A stretch of DNA of 7,563 nt. Origin: Candidatus Sivonenia alaskensis PMM_0068 (GTDB lineage: Bacteria; Cyanobacteriota; Cyanobacteriia; Gloeobacterales; PMM-0068). The notes beneath the pieces are model-generated. The model did not search any database. It saw only the letters and a list, made by a program, of their open reading frames with translations, and had not been told where the DNA came from. Location: NCBI GenBank assembly GCA_949127685.1, contig CASBPW010000088.1, forward strand, positions 1-7,563. The letters run 5' to 3'. Positions 1-6,180 of the stretch are shown here, one piece after another. Both the position numbers and the translations under genes were made by a program. Positions within the stretch are counted from its first letter, which is position 1. Every line of letters starts with the position of its first letter.

Positions 1-82
1 AGTTGGAATGTTGCGCCTATTCCCACTAACGGCCAATACATAGGGTTGACTGCTCTAAAGACGATTTCATCATTGTCTCAGG

Positions 83-664
83 GTGGGCAACTCCATTAAC
101 CTTCTAAGAGTGGAGTATTGGGCACAAGTGAAGGGGGTAGACCTCAGAGATTTAGTGTTTCTTGATGAGATGGGCGTGCTGCTCGGATTGATGCGAACCC
201 ATGCCTGTGCTGCGCCTGGAGAGAGAGCCTATGCCTTCAAACCCTTTTATCGGGGTGGCCAGGTGAGCGTCATGGGCGCAATCACCCTTTTAAAGGTGCT
301 GGCTGCGATGACGATGGATGATTCGATGGACGCTGCGGCCTTTCACGTGTACGTTTCGCAGTGTCTTGTGCCTCAGCTGTGGAAAGGCGCTGTTGTAGTC
401 ATGGATAATCTGCCTGCTCATAAAGTCAAAGCCATTGCGCCTTTGATCGAGGCCTTTGGAGCGAGGATTCTATACCTATTTAACCCGATTGAGCATTGGT
501 GGTCACAGTTAAAGGCTTTCCTAATGCAGTTCTCGCTGACGACCTCGTGTCCGGCAGGCGCAGCCGAGAAAATGGTAGATACCCTCATTGCCACAACGAT
601 GGATTTAATCGACCCTAAGCATTTGCGCAATTGGTTTGCCCAATGCTGTTACTGTGCCTCATGA
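83..664 (+). pseudogene. Decayed IS630-family (DD34E) transposase, C-terminal catalytic part
   Basis: This is the catalytic domain of an IS630/Tc1-mariner-type transposase, the enzyme that cuts and pastes the element at TA targets. The three acidic residues can be placed: Asp28 (FLDEMG), Asp108 (VVMDNLPAHK) and Glu137 (FNPIEHWWSQLK). The family normally has 34 residues between the second Asp and the Glu; here there are 28. The Pro-rich stretch expected just before FNPIEH (a PPYSPD-like segment) is missing after Leu132, near position 478/479, so six codons were lost in frame. The N-terminal helix-turn-helix half is absent. Recognisable similarity starts only around residue 9, and the first eight residues, from a GTG at 83, look like unrelated sequence. 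No upstream frame in 1-82 resembles the missing half. The C-terminus (WFAQCCYCAS) is the normal family ending. The gene is probably inactive. Terminal inverted repeats were not identified, so the element's borders are unknown. Confidence 0.85.
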
Positions 665-951
665 ATCTGCAAACCGCTGCAAAAATAGTAAAAAAATGCA
701 ATGGACTCTCGAAGGAGCCCATAATAGATTTCTTGCATGAATACCAAAATTGAGCCTTCAAATTACTGAAATTACGTTAGAAAAAATGATTTGCGCAAGA
801 GGTCTAATGTATTACAAACTAGGGGAAAGATTACTAGTAAAGAGTGGGACAAGAATTTGCAGTCACCAGTCCTTTCTGCACTAGTAGAAGCAGCATAAAT
901 TGCATAATAGCTGTAAATAATTTACGCTTTCATAGACAATACAGTTGTGAT
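665..951. other. AT-rich spacer between IS remnant and rfbC; no gene seen
   Basis: These 287 bases separate the transposase stop from the end of rfbC and are visibly richer in A+T than the flanking genes. No reading frame of convincing composition begins and ends here; a plus-strand frame that opens at 844 is mostly the shadow of rfbC. The right end of the IS630 element presumably lies in the first few tens of bases. A direct repeat of CTGCAAA (667-673 and 677-683) sits there, but no matching left end can be shown. A transcription terminator for the rfb operon would be expected near 880-951. Only weak candidates exist: CTGC/GCAG arms at 876-893 and a GTAAAT-A-ATTTAC palindrome at 913-925. Neither is followed by a good T-run in the minus direction. 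Confidence 0.5.
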
Positions 952-1512
952 CTACGTAAAAGCAGGATTTTTAAGATAGTCCTGGAGGCTGATCCCCTTT
1001 TGGTCTCGATTGGAGAGGGTAGGGTCCTTAATCGGCCAATCGATACCAATTTCTGGATCATTCCAGGCCACGCTTTGCTCAGCGGAAGGATTGTAGTAGC
1101 CCGTTTGCTTGTACTGCACTTCTACGAATTCCGTAAGCGAAGCAAAGCCATGGGCAAAACCAGGGGGAATATAAAACTGCTTCTTATTGGCTGCGGACAA
1201 TTCAAGCCCAAACCATTTTCCAAAGGTCGCAGAACTGACCCGCAGGTCCACGACCACATCAAAAATAGTACCCAGCGTACAGCGTATTAATTTGCCCAAG
1301 GGTGCCGTCATGTCTTGATAATGCAACCCGCGCAACACGCCATAGGCAGAACGGGAGTGGTTTTCCTGACAGAATTCCAGATCTAGGCCAAGCGCCGCGA
1401 AATCTTTCTTTTGCCAGACTTCCATAAAGAAGCCTCGTTCATCTTCAAAACAATGAACATCGATAATTACAGGACCATCCAGAGGTGTTTTGATCAGTTC
1501 GAGTTTCATCAT
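952..1512 (-). CDS. rfbC: dTDP-4-dehydrorhamnose 3,5-epimerase (RmlC)
   Basis: This cytoplasmic enzyme epimerises dTDP-4-keto-6-deoxyglucose at C3 and C5, the third step of dTDP-L-rhamnose synthesis. The 186-residue length is normal for this cupin-fold family. Visible signatures are DERGFF (24-29), the strand QENHSRS followed by GVLRGLHYQ (58-66), and IPPGFAHGF (115-123). By alignment with Salmonella RmlC, the catalytic residues are His64, Tyr134, Tyr140 and Asp170, all present. The start has two consecutive ATG codons; the first is kept because an AGAGGA ribosome-binding site lies about ten bases upstream. The gene is the last of the rfbBDAC cluster, 26 nt downstream of rfbA on the same strand. 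Nothing suggests decay. The assignment is firm because the other three pathway enzymes are adjacent. Confidence 0.96.
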   Translation of the reverse strand: MMKLELIKTPLDGPVIIDVHCFEDERGFFMEVWQKKDFAALGLDLEFCQENHSRSAYGVLRGLHYQDMTAPLGKLIRCTLGTIFDVVVDLRVSSATFGKWFGLELSAANKKQFYIPPGFAHGFASLTEFVEVQYKQTGYYNPSAEQSVAWNDPEIGIDWPIKDPTLSNRDQKGISLQDYLKNPAFT

Positions 1513-1538
1513 GCTTTGAGTTCCTCTAAGATGGCGAG

Positions 1539-2612
1539 CTAGGGAATTTCGATATGGGAATCATCCCCTAACAAAAATCGATAGGCTTTTGGCTGGGACG
1601 GGGCTCGGGATAGTTTAGCTCTGCGACCGATCAGGCTATCTACAATCCGGCTATCGATCCCTTCCACGATCGCTCCTTCTAAGATTACAGAGTGTTCTAT
1701 GTCCACGCCTCGAAGTACTGCTCCATCAGCGATGCTGGAATAAGGGCCAATGAAACAATCTTCCAAAATACAGTTGCGACCAATCATCACAGGGCCTCTC
1801 ACCGAACAACGAGTGAGTTGACTATCTTTTCCCACTTCGACACGACCCACTAAATGAGTCTGATCATCTTTCGTGCCCTGAAAACTGAGTTCACAGCGTT
1901 CATCGAGAAGAATGCGATTGGCTTCCAGCATGTCATCTTTTTTTCCGGTATCCAGCCACCAGCCCTTTAGCTCCTCTGCTTGGACCGCATGCTGGCCGTC
2001 GATGAGATGCTGAATCGCATCCGTAATTTCCAATTCGCCCCGCGCGGAGGGTTGAATCTGGGCAATAGACTCGTGAATCTGAGGCGAGAAGAAATACACC
2101 CCTACCAAGGCCAGATTGGATGGAGGATTTTGGGGTTTTTCGACCAGTCGCAGGACTTTACCCTGTTCATCGACTTCAGCTACTCCAAAGGCTCTCGGAT
2201 TTTTCACCTGTCTTAACAGAATCAAGGCATCTAAGCTCTCAGCTTTAAACTGTTCGATAAACCGATCCAAATCATCACAAATCAGGTTATCTCCCAAGTA
2301 CATAACGAAGGGGGAATTTTCTAAAAAGTCTTGGCTCGATTTCACGGCATGGGCTAAACCGGAAGGATGGTCTTGGCGGATATAGGTCAACTCCGCGCCA
2401 AAGCGATCACCAGTGCCTGTCACTTGTTGAATTTCATCCCCGGTCTCTGGGCTAATCACAATGCCAATTTCGGTGACGCCTGCTTTGACCATCGCTTCTA
2501 ATCCATACCAGAGCACTGGCTTGTTAGCCACCGGAACCAGCTGTTTAGCGCCGGTATAGGTCAAGGGTCTAAGCCGGGTGCCCTTACCGCCAGAGAGAAT
2601 TAGTCCGCGCAT
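1539..2612 (-). CDS. rfbA: Glucose-1-phosphate thymidylyltransferase, long form (RmlA)
   Basis: The enzyme joins glucose-1-phosphate and dTTP to give dTDP-glucose, the entry step of the rhamnose pathway. The N-terminal nucleotidyltransferase domain (about 1-235) shows GGKGTRLRPLT (8-18), the Lys23-containing segment AKQLVPVANKP (22-32), the metal-binding Asp108 in YLGDN, VEKP (157-160) and Asp221 in WWLDTG. Residues from about 250 to 330 have the irregular hexapeptide pattern of a left-handed beta-helix. At 357 residues this is the long form (StrD/archaeal type, TIGR01208-like), not the roughly 290-residue short form of E. coli; the motif after the P-loop also matches the long form. The ATG lies inside the end of rfbD (13-nt overlap), with GAGG upstream as ribosome-binding site. 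Nucleotide and sugar specificity are inferred from family and neighbours; another NDP-hexose cannot be excluded from sequence alone. Confidence 0.93.
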   Translation of the reverse strand: MRGLILSGGKGTRLRPLTYTGAKQLVPVANKPVLWYGLEAMVKAGVTEIGIVISPETGDEIQQVTGTGDRFGAELTYIRQDHPSGLAHAVKSSQDFLENSPFVMYLGDNLICDDLDRFIEQFKAESLDALILLRQVKNPRAFGVAEVDEQGKVLRLVEKPQNPPSNLALVGVYFFSPQIHESIAQIQPSARGELEITDAIQHLIDGQHAVQAEELKGWWLDTGKKDDMLEANRILLDERCELSFQGTKDDQTHLVGRVEVGKDSQLTRCSVRGPVMIGRNCILEDCFIGPYSSIADGAVLRGVDIEHSVILEGAIVEGIDSRIVDSLIGRRAKLSRAPSQPKAYRFLLGDDSHIEIP

Positions 2613-3469
2613 GGTGTAGCCTCAGCTAAGTATTGACTCAAACTTTCACGCCAATCGGCCAAGGGGATTCCCAGATTGTGGAGGGAAGATTTATCGAGCA
2701 AAGAATATTGGGGTCTAGGCGCAGGCCGTATAAATTCTGCACTGGTTACAGGCCGAACTGGAGTGGTCAATCCCTTTTGGCGGAGAATTTCTTGAGCAAA
2801 ATCAAACCAGGTGCACGTACCTTCATCACTGCAATGGTGAATTCCATACTGGTCTGTTTGGATCAATTGTTCTAAGGCCCCCGCCAAAGTCATAGTCCAA
2901 GTAGGAGAGCCTTTCTGGTCTGCCACTACTTTCAGTTCTTCCTGGGTTTGAGCCAGATGGATCATCGTATCGACAAAGTTTTTGCCATGCTGACCGTAGA
3001 GCCAGCTCGTCCGCACAATAAAATAGCGCTCCAGAATACCTTGGACCGCCCATTCCCCCATCAGCTTAGACCGCCCATAGACCCCCAACGGGGCCGTAGG
3101 GTCAAGGGGAAGATAGGGTTGCTGCTGGGTCCCGTTAAATACATAGTCCGTGGAGATATAAACCATGGCCGCATCAACCGCTTTGCAGGCTACCGCTATA
3201 TTCTGTGTGCCATAACCATTGACAAGATAGGCTGTAGCGGCATCTGATTCAGCTTTATCTACCGCTGTATAGGCTGCTCCATGGATAACAATTTGCGGCC
3301 GCTGCGTCGTAAAGAAGGACTGCACCGCTTCCGATTTTGTGATGTCTAATTCTTTGAGATCAACAGCTAAGACCTGATGGCCTTTTTGCTCCAGATAGGG
3401 CACGAGATCTTGCCCCAGCATTCCTCTGGCCCCAGTAACGAGGATACGCCTACCTGTCATAGATGTCAT
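2600..3469 (-). CDS. rfbD: dTDP-4-dehydrorhamnose reductase (RmlD)
   Basis: This is the last enzyme of the pathway, reducing dTDP-4-keto-L-rhamnose to dTDP-L-rhamnose with NAD(P)H. It is an extended short-chain dehydrogenase of 289 residues, normal length. The cofactor-binding glycine motif is TGARGMLG (12-19). The catalytic triad is Thr107 in STDYVFNG, Tyr131 and Lys135 in YGRSK, matching Thr104/Tyr128/Lys132 of the Salmonella enzyme. The family signatures HGAAYTAVDKAE (63-74) and GSPTWT are also present. The start codon overlaps the rfbB stop as ATGA, a typical translational-coupling arrangement, and no independent ribosome-binding site is evident. Met4 is a possible alternative start. The 3' end overlaps rfbA by 13 nt. 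The order B-D-A-C is the same as in enteric rfb clusters. Confidence 0.96.
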   Translation of the reverse strand: MTSMTGRRILVTGARGMLGQDLVPYLEQKGHQVLAVDLKELDITKSEAVQSFFTTQRPQIVIHGAAYTAVDKAESDAATAYLVNGYGTQNIAVACKAVDAAMVYISTDYVFNGTQQQPYLPLDPTAPLGVYGRSKLMGEWAVQGILERYFIVRTSWLYGQHGKNFVDTMIHLAQTQEELKVVADQKGSPTWTMTLAGALEQLIQTDQYGIHHCSDEGTCTWFDFAQEILRQKGLTTPVRPVTSAEFIRPAPRPQYSLLDKSSLHNLGIPLADWRESLSQYLAEATPCAD

Positions 3470-4452
3470 ACCAAAGGGGTTAGGTCTTTACGGACATGGT
3501 GTACCCAGTCCTGATGGCTAAGATACCAGTCCACGGTTCGGGCCAGTCCGGTCTCAAAATCCACGGTCGGTTGCCAGCCTAGCGTCTTGCCAATTTTTGC
3601 AGGGTCGATGGCATAGCGCAGATCGTGACCAGGACGGTCTTTGACATACTCAATCAAGTCTTTGGATTTACCCATCAGTTCCAGCAATTTGTGAATCACC
3701 TCTAGGTTCGTCCGCTCATTATGCCCCCCGACGTTATAAACCTGTCCACTTTCACCCTTGTGTAAAACCATATCCATAGCCCGACAATGGTCTTCTACAT
3801 AGAGCCAATCGCGGACATTTTGACCATTGCCATAAACAGGGAGTGGCTTATTCTCTGCGGCCAAGGCAATGAAGTAGGGAATCAATTTTTCCGGCAACTG
3901 ATAGGGCCCATAGTTGTTGGAACAGCGGGTTGTGACTACTTCTAAGCCAAAGGTCTCGTGGTAGGCCCGCACATAGCAGTCTGCACCCGCTTTACTGGCC
4001 GCGTAGGGGCTATTCGGAGCCAGAGGAGTTTCCTCGGTGAAATACCCTTCTGCGCCGAGGGTGCCATACACTTCATCCGTCGAGCACTGTAAGAAGCGGT
4101 GCACCCCGAACTCATGAGCCGCATCCAGGAGGACTTGGGTTCCAATAATATTCGTTTCAATAAATATGCCTGGATTTTTGATGCTGCGGTCTACATGGGA
4201 TTCAGCCGCCAAATTCATGATGTAATCAACACCTTGACGGACGACCTGACGTACAAATTCCTTATCTTGCAGTTGCCCCTTGAAGAAGCGGTAACGAGGG
4301 TTCGCCTCCAAGTCTTGGACATTTTCAAGCCTTCCTGCGTAGGTCAGTGCGTCTAGATTCCAGACTTGATACTCAGGATAAGTACTCAGTAAGTGGCGTA
4401 TTAGGTTAGAACCTATAAATCCGCACCCACCTGTTACCAACAGAGTCGTCAT
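3466..4452 (-). CDS. rfbB: dTDP-glucose 4,6-dehydratase (RmlB)
   Basis: This NAD+-dependent enzyme converts dTDP-glucose to dTDP-4-keto-6-deoxyglucose, the second step of the route. It is an extended short-chain dehydrogenase of 328 residues from the chosen start. Using that numbering, the Rossmann motif is TGGCGFIG (7-14). The catalytic Thr125-Asp126-Glu127 lies in CSTDEVYG, and Tyr150 and Lys154 lie in SPYAASK. The signatures AAESHVDRS and RCSNNYGPYQ are typical of RmlB. A TTG lies one codon upstream (4455). ATG at 4452 is preferred because the GAGGTGA ribosome-binding site is then spaced about six bases away, while the TTG would be too close. It is the first gene of the rfb run, 112 nt after the MBL gene on the same strand, and its stop overlaps the rfbD start by four bases. 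Confidence 0.96.
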   Translation of the reverse strand: MTTLLVTGGCGFIGSNLIRHLLSTYPEYQVWNLDALTYAGRLENVQDLEANPRYRFFKGQLQDKEFVRQVVRQGVDYIMNLAAESHVDRSIKNPGIFIETNIIGTQVLLDAAHEFGVHRFLQCSTDEVYGTLGAEGYFTEETPLAPNSPYAASKAGADCYVRAYHETFGLEVVTTRCSNNYGPYQLPEKLIPYFIALAAENKPLPVYGNGQNVRDWLYVEDHCRAMDMVLHKGESGQVYNVGGHNERTNLEVIHKLLELMGKSKDLIEYVKDRPGHDLRYAIDPAKIGKTLGWQPTVDFETGLARTVDWYLSHQDWVHHVRKDLTPLV

Positions 4453-4469
4453 CAAGGGTCACCTCATCC

Positions 4470-4486
4470 TGTTAAAAAACTTAACA
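4470..4486. promoter_or_regulatory. Perfect inverted repeat upstream of rfbB (possible operator)
   Basis: TGTTAA (4470-4475) and TTAACA (4481-4486) form a perfect 6-bp inverted repeat around a 5-base centre, 17 bases before the rfbB ATG. The site lies between the candidate promoter and the ribosome-binding site. It is not followed by a T-run in the minus direction, so a terminator is less likely than a protein-binding site or chance. Such short AT-rich palindromes can occur randomly. Confidence 0.3.
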
Positions 4487-4537
4487 CTATCTTTGCACGA
4501 AGGTCTGCAAGAGATGATTGATGAACACTCAGTTCAG

Positions 4538-4543
4538 AGTATA
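4538..4543 (-). promoter_or_regulatory. Candidate -10 box for the rfbBDAC operon
   Basis: Read on the minus strand the hexamer is TATACT, five of six matches to the sigma-70 consensus, in the 112-nt gap before rfbB. No good -35 box is seen 16-18 bases upstream. Transcription would start near 4531 and give a leader of about 80 nt containing the inverted repeat at 4470-4486. A separate rfb promoter is plausible, but read-through from trpG and the MBL gene is equally possible. Confidence 0.25.
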
Positions 4544-4564
4544 CCCATCCTCACTTCACTCACT

Positions 4565-5404
4565 TCAGCTTTTCGGCTTGCGGGTAGCTTTTTTCTTGGG
4601 TGCTTCTTTCAGATCAGATCCATAGCCCCTGTAGGTAAAGACTCGGACTATCGTGCCTTCCTTGGGAATAGTATTGGCAACGAAACTGGCCTGGTCTGAA
4701 CCATAAATTTCCACAACCCCCGCTGGGAATAATTTTATAAAGTCTTCTACACCGACCAGCGTGCAGGTTTCATCGGCCGCTTGTGTACGAAAATGCGTAG
4801 GAATCACAATGCGCGGGTTGAGGTCACTTACCGCTTGCTTAGCCGCTTCCGGCCCATAGGCTTTTTCGCCACCGCCCACGGGAAGCAACAGGATATCAGG
4901 AGTCCCCAAAAGAATTTTCTGTTCAGCGGTCAACGGAGAAGCAATCCCCCCTAAGTTCACGATCTTGATTCCAGCCTGTTGCCAGCTCCAAGCCACATTG
5001 ACGCCGTAACGTAACCCTTGTTTTTGGTCGTGAAAGGTGCGGACTCCCTGGAATTTCAAGTTGTCGACCTTGTATATTCCCGGTTCATATAGGACTTTAG
5101 GATTACCAGGAACCACCTCCAGGGAGCCTTCATCCAGCAGTCGAGAACTTAGCAATACCAAATCAGACCCCACAGAAGGCTTGCGGTACCCTGCGGTACA
5201 GCCCGATGGTTTAAACGGATTGACCAGGATAGTTGCTTCTGGAGAACTAAACAAAAAGCAGGTGTGTCCTAACCAACGGACACTCAAAGCTTTTCCGGCC
5301 TTGTGGCGCTCTTTAGCTTTTTGAGCTTGTGCAGGATAACCCAGGAGATCTAAGGGGGCTATGGCTGCTGTCAGCCCTAAGGCTAGAAGAATACGTCGCT
5401 TCAT
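4565..5404 (-). CDS. Exported MBL-fold protein (Lactamase_B_3/UlaG-like) with degenerate metal site
   Basis: This 279-residue protein resembles the beta-lactamase_B_3 (UlaG-like) branch of the metallo-beta-lactamase fold. The first 27 residues form a signal peptide: MKRR, a hydrophobic core, and an AQA-Q cleavage site. The paired arginines followed by hydrophobics could suit Tat export, so a periplasmic or thylakoid-lumen location is inferred. The fold is recognised from RWLGHTCFLF (43-52), ILVNPF (59-64), DLVLLS (81-86), a later His125, and IPTHFRTQ with His204. The usual HxHxDH motif after LVLLS is replaced by Ser87-x-Leu89-x-Asp91-Glu92, and the Asp of the LGD motif is Gly153, so four of the expected metal ligands are missing. 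The tail is Lys-rich (about 264-279). The ATG has an AAGGA ribosome-binding site and starts 18 nt after the trpG stop, suggesting co-transcription. Substrate and function are unknown; a non-catalytic role is possible. Confidence 0.8.
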   Translation of the reverse strand: MKRRILLALGLTAAIAPLDLLGYPAQAQKAKERHKAGKALSVRWLGHTCFLFSSPEATILVNPFKPSGCTAGYRKPSVGSDLVLLSSRLLDEGSLEVVPGNPKVLYEPGIYKVDNLKFQGVRTFHDQKQGLRYGVNVAWSWQQAGIKIVNLGGIASPLTAEQKILLGTPDILLLPVGGGEKAYGPEAAKQAVSDLNPRIVIPTHFRTQAADETCTLVGVEDFIKLFPAGVVEIYGSDQASFVANTIPKEGTIVRVFTYRGYGSDLKEAPKKKATRKPKS

Positions 5405-5422
5405 GAAAATCCTTATCTGGAA

Positions 5423-6052
5423 CTATTGAGGCTGAGTTTGGGGTAAGGCTAGACTTTCCAGAAAATTCATCAACAACGCCTTCCCCTGGGTCGTCAAAAT
5501 GCTTTCTGGATGGAATTGAACACCCTGTAAAGAAGGGTAATCCCGATGCTGGACCCCCATCACGACTCCATCCTCGGTGGAAGCGGTGATACGCAAGGTA
5601 TGAGGACACGTTTCTCGCTGGATGACCAAGGAGTGATAGCGGGTAGCGGTAAATGGGTTGGGAAGACCTTTGAATACCCCTACCCCCTCATGAAAAATCG
5701 GAGAGGTCTTGCCGTGCATGAGGGTAGGAGCCGCCACGACCTGTGCTCCATAGTTGATGCCAATACACTGGTGTCCCAAACAAACCCCCAGAATCGGAAT
5801 CTCAGCGGTTAGTTCCCGAATAATGTCATTACAGATACCTGCTTGCTCGGGCCGCCCTGGTCCTGGGGAGAGCACAATCCCCTGGGGCTGAAGTCGACGG
5901 ATCTCCTCTAGAGAGATTTGGTCATTGCGATATACCTGGATAGCATCCCTATCATTTCCAAGCCCAGGACACTTTGGTGCAGCGCTGAGTTCTCCCAAGT
6001 ACTGCACCAAGTTGTGCGTAAAGCTATCGTAGTTATCAATAACGAGAATCAT
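5423..6052 (-). CDS. trpG: Anthranilate synthase component II / PabA-type glutamine amidotransferase
   Basis: This class I glutamine amidotransferase hydrolyses glutamine and passes ammonia to TrpE (or PabB) for anthranilate or 4-amino-4-deoxychorismate synthesis in the cytoplasm. It has 209 residues, slightly above the family's usual 190-200. The start MILVIDNYDSFTHNLVQYLGE is diagnostic. The oxyanion-loop motif LSPGPGRPEQAG spans 61-72, the nucleophile is Cys91 in GVCLGHQ, and the other triad members are His181 and Glu183 in FHPES. Residues about 24-38 form a short insertion before VYRND; related insertions occur in cyanobacterial TrpG proteins. The ATG has no good ribosome-binding site. 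The gene is the first on the minus strand after the divergent promoter region and precedes the MBL gene by 18 nt. Whether it serves tryptophan, folate or both cannot be decided here, as no trpE or pabB is in view. Confidence 0.94.
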   Translation of the reverse strand: MILVIDNYDSFTHNLVQYLGELSAAPKCPGLGNDRDAIQVYRNDQISLEEIRRLQPQGIVLSPGPGRPEQAGICNDIIRELTAEIPILGVCLGHQCIGINYGAQVVAAPTLMHGKTSPIFHEGVGVFKGLPNPFTATRYHSLVIQRETCPHTLRITASTEDGVVMGVQHRDYPSLQGVQFHPESILTTQGKALLMNFLESLALPQTQPQ

Positions 6053-6075
6053 AAAGCGGGTAAATTCCGTTTTTG

Positions 6076-6081
6076 ATGATA
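6076..6081 (-). promoter_or_regulatory. Candidate -10 box for trpG
   Basis: Read on the minus strand the hexamer is TATCAT, five of six matches to TATAAT, with a TG directly before it. The best -35 candidate, TTGCTC, is only 15 bases upstream, which is short. Transcription would start near 6069, giving a leader of fewer than 20 nt before the ATG at 6052. The position is sensible but the match is modest. Confidence 0.3.
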
Positions 6082-6105
6082 CATTAAGCAGTCACCGAGC
6101 AACCA

Positions 6106-6135
6106 TTGAACTAGATTAGGGCAAGCTGGTATACA
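6106..6135 (+). promoter_or_regulatory. Candidate sigma-70 promoter for the phytol kinase gene
   Basis: TTGAAC (6106-6111) and TATACA (6130-6135) are separated by 18 bases, and a TGG precedes the -10 hexamer, giving an extended -10 (TGnTATACA). Each hexamer matches the consensus at four of six positions. Transcription would begin near 6142, about 40 nt before the ATG at 6181. This is the best promoter candidate in the window and lies in the divergent region shared with trpG. Confidence 0.5.
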
Positions 6136-6148
6136 GGTCATAGGTCAT
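6135..6148 (+). repeat. Tandem 7-bp direct repeat at the predicted transcription start
   Basis: AGGTCAT occurs twice back to back (6135-6141 and 6142-6148), overlapping the last base of the -10 box and covering the predicted start site. A regulator bound here could block transcription. The repeat is short and could be chance. Confidence 0.35.
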
Positions 6149-6159
6149 TTATTTAATTC

Positions 6160-6176
6160 GGCTGAGGACCACAGCC
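6160..6176 (+). promoter_or_regulatory. Small hairpin carrying the ribosome-binding site of the phytol kinase gene
   Basis: GGCTG (6160-6164) and CAGCC (6172-6176) can pair, leaving a 7-base loop that holds most of the GAGGA ribosome-binding sequence (6164-6168). The ribosome-binding site is about 12 bases from the ATG at 6181, longer than ideal. The stem has five pairs, four of them G-C, and might moderate translation. No known riboswitch or leader family is recognised. Confidence 0.3.
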
Positions 6177-6180
6177 CTAT

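Noticed and set aside
876..925. Possible rfb operon terminator downstream of rfbC
   Set aside because: The CTGC/GCAG arms are four pairs only, and the GTAAAT-A-ATTTAC palindrome has almost no loop; neither has a T-run in the minus direction.
844..1290. Plus-strand open frame of 148 codons
   Set aside because: It lies mostly antisense to the well-supported rfbC, resembles no family, and its 5' part runs through AT-rich spacer; it is a shadow frame.
4527..4540. ACTC/GAGT inverted repeat after the MBL gene
   Set aside because: Four base pairs with a six-base loop and no T-run on the transcribed strand; not a credible terminator.
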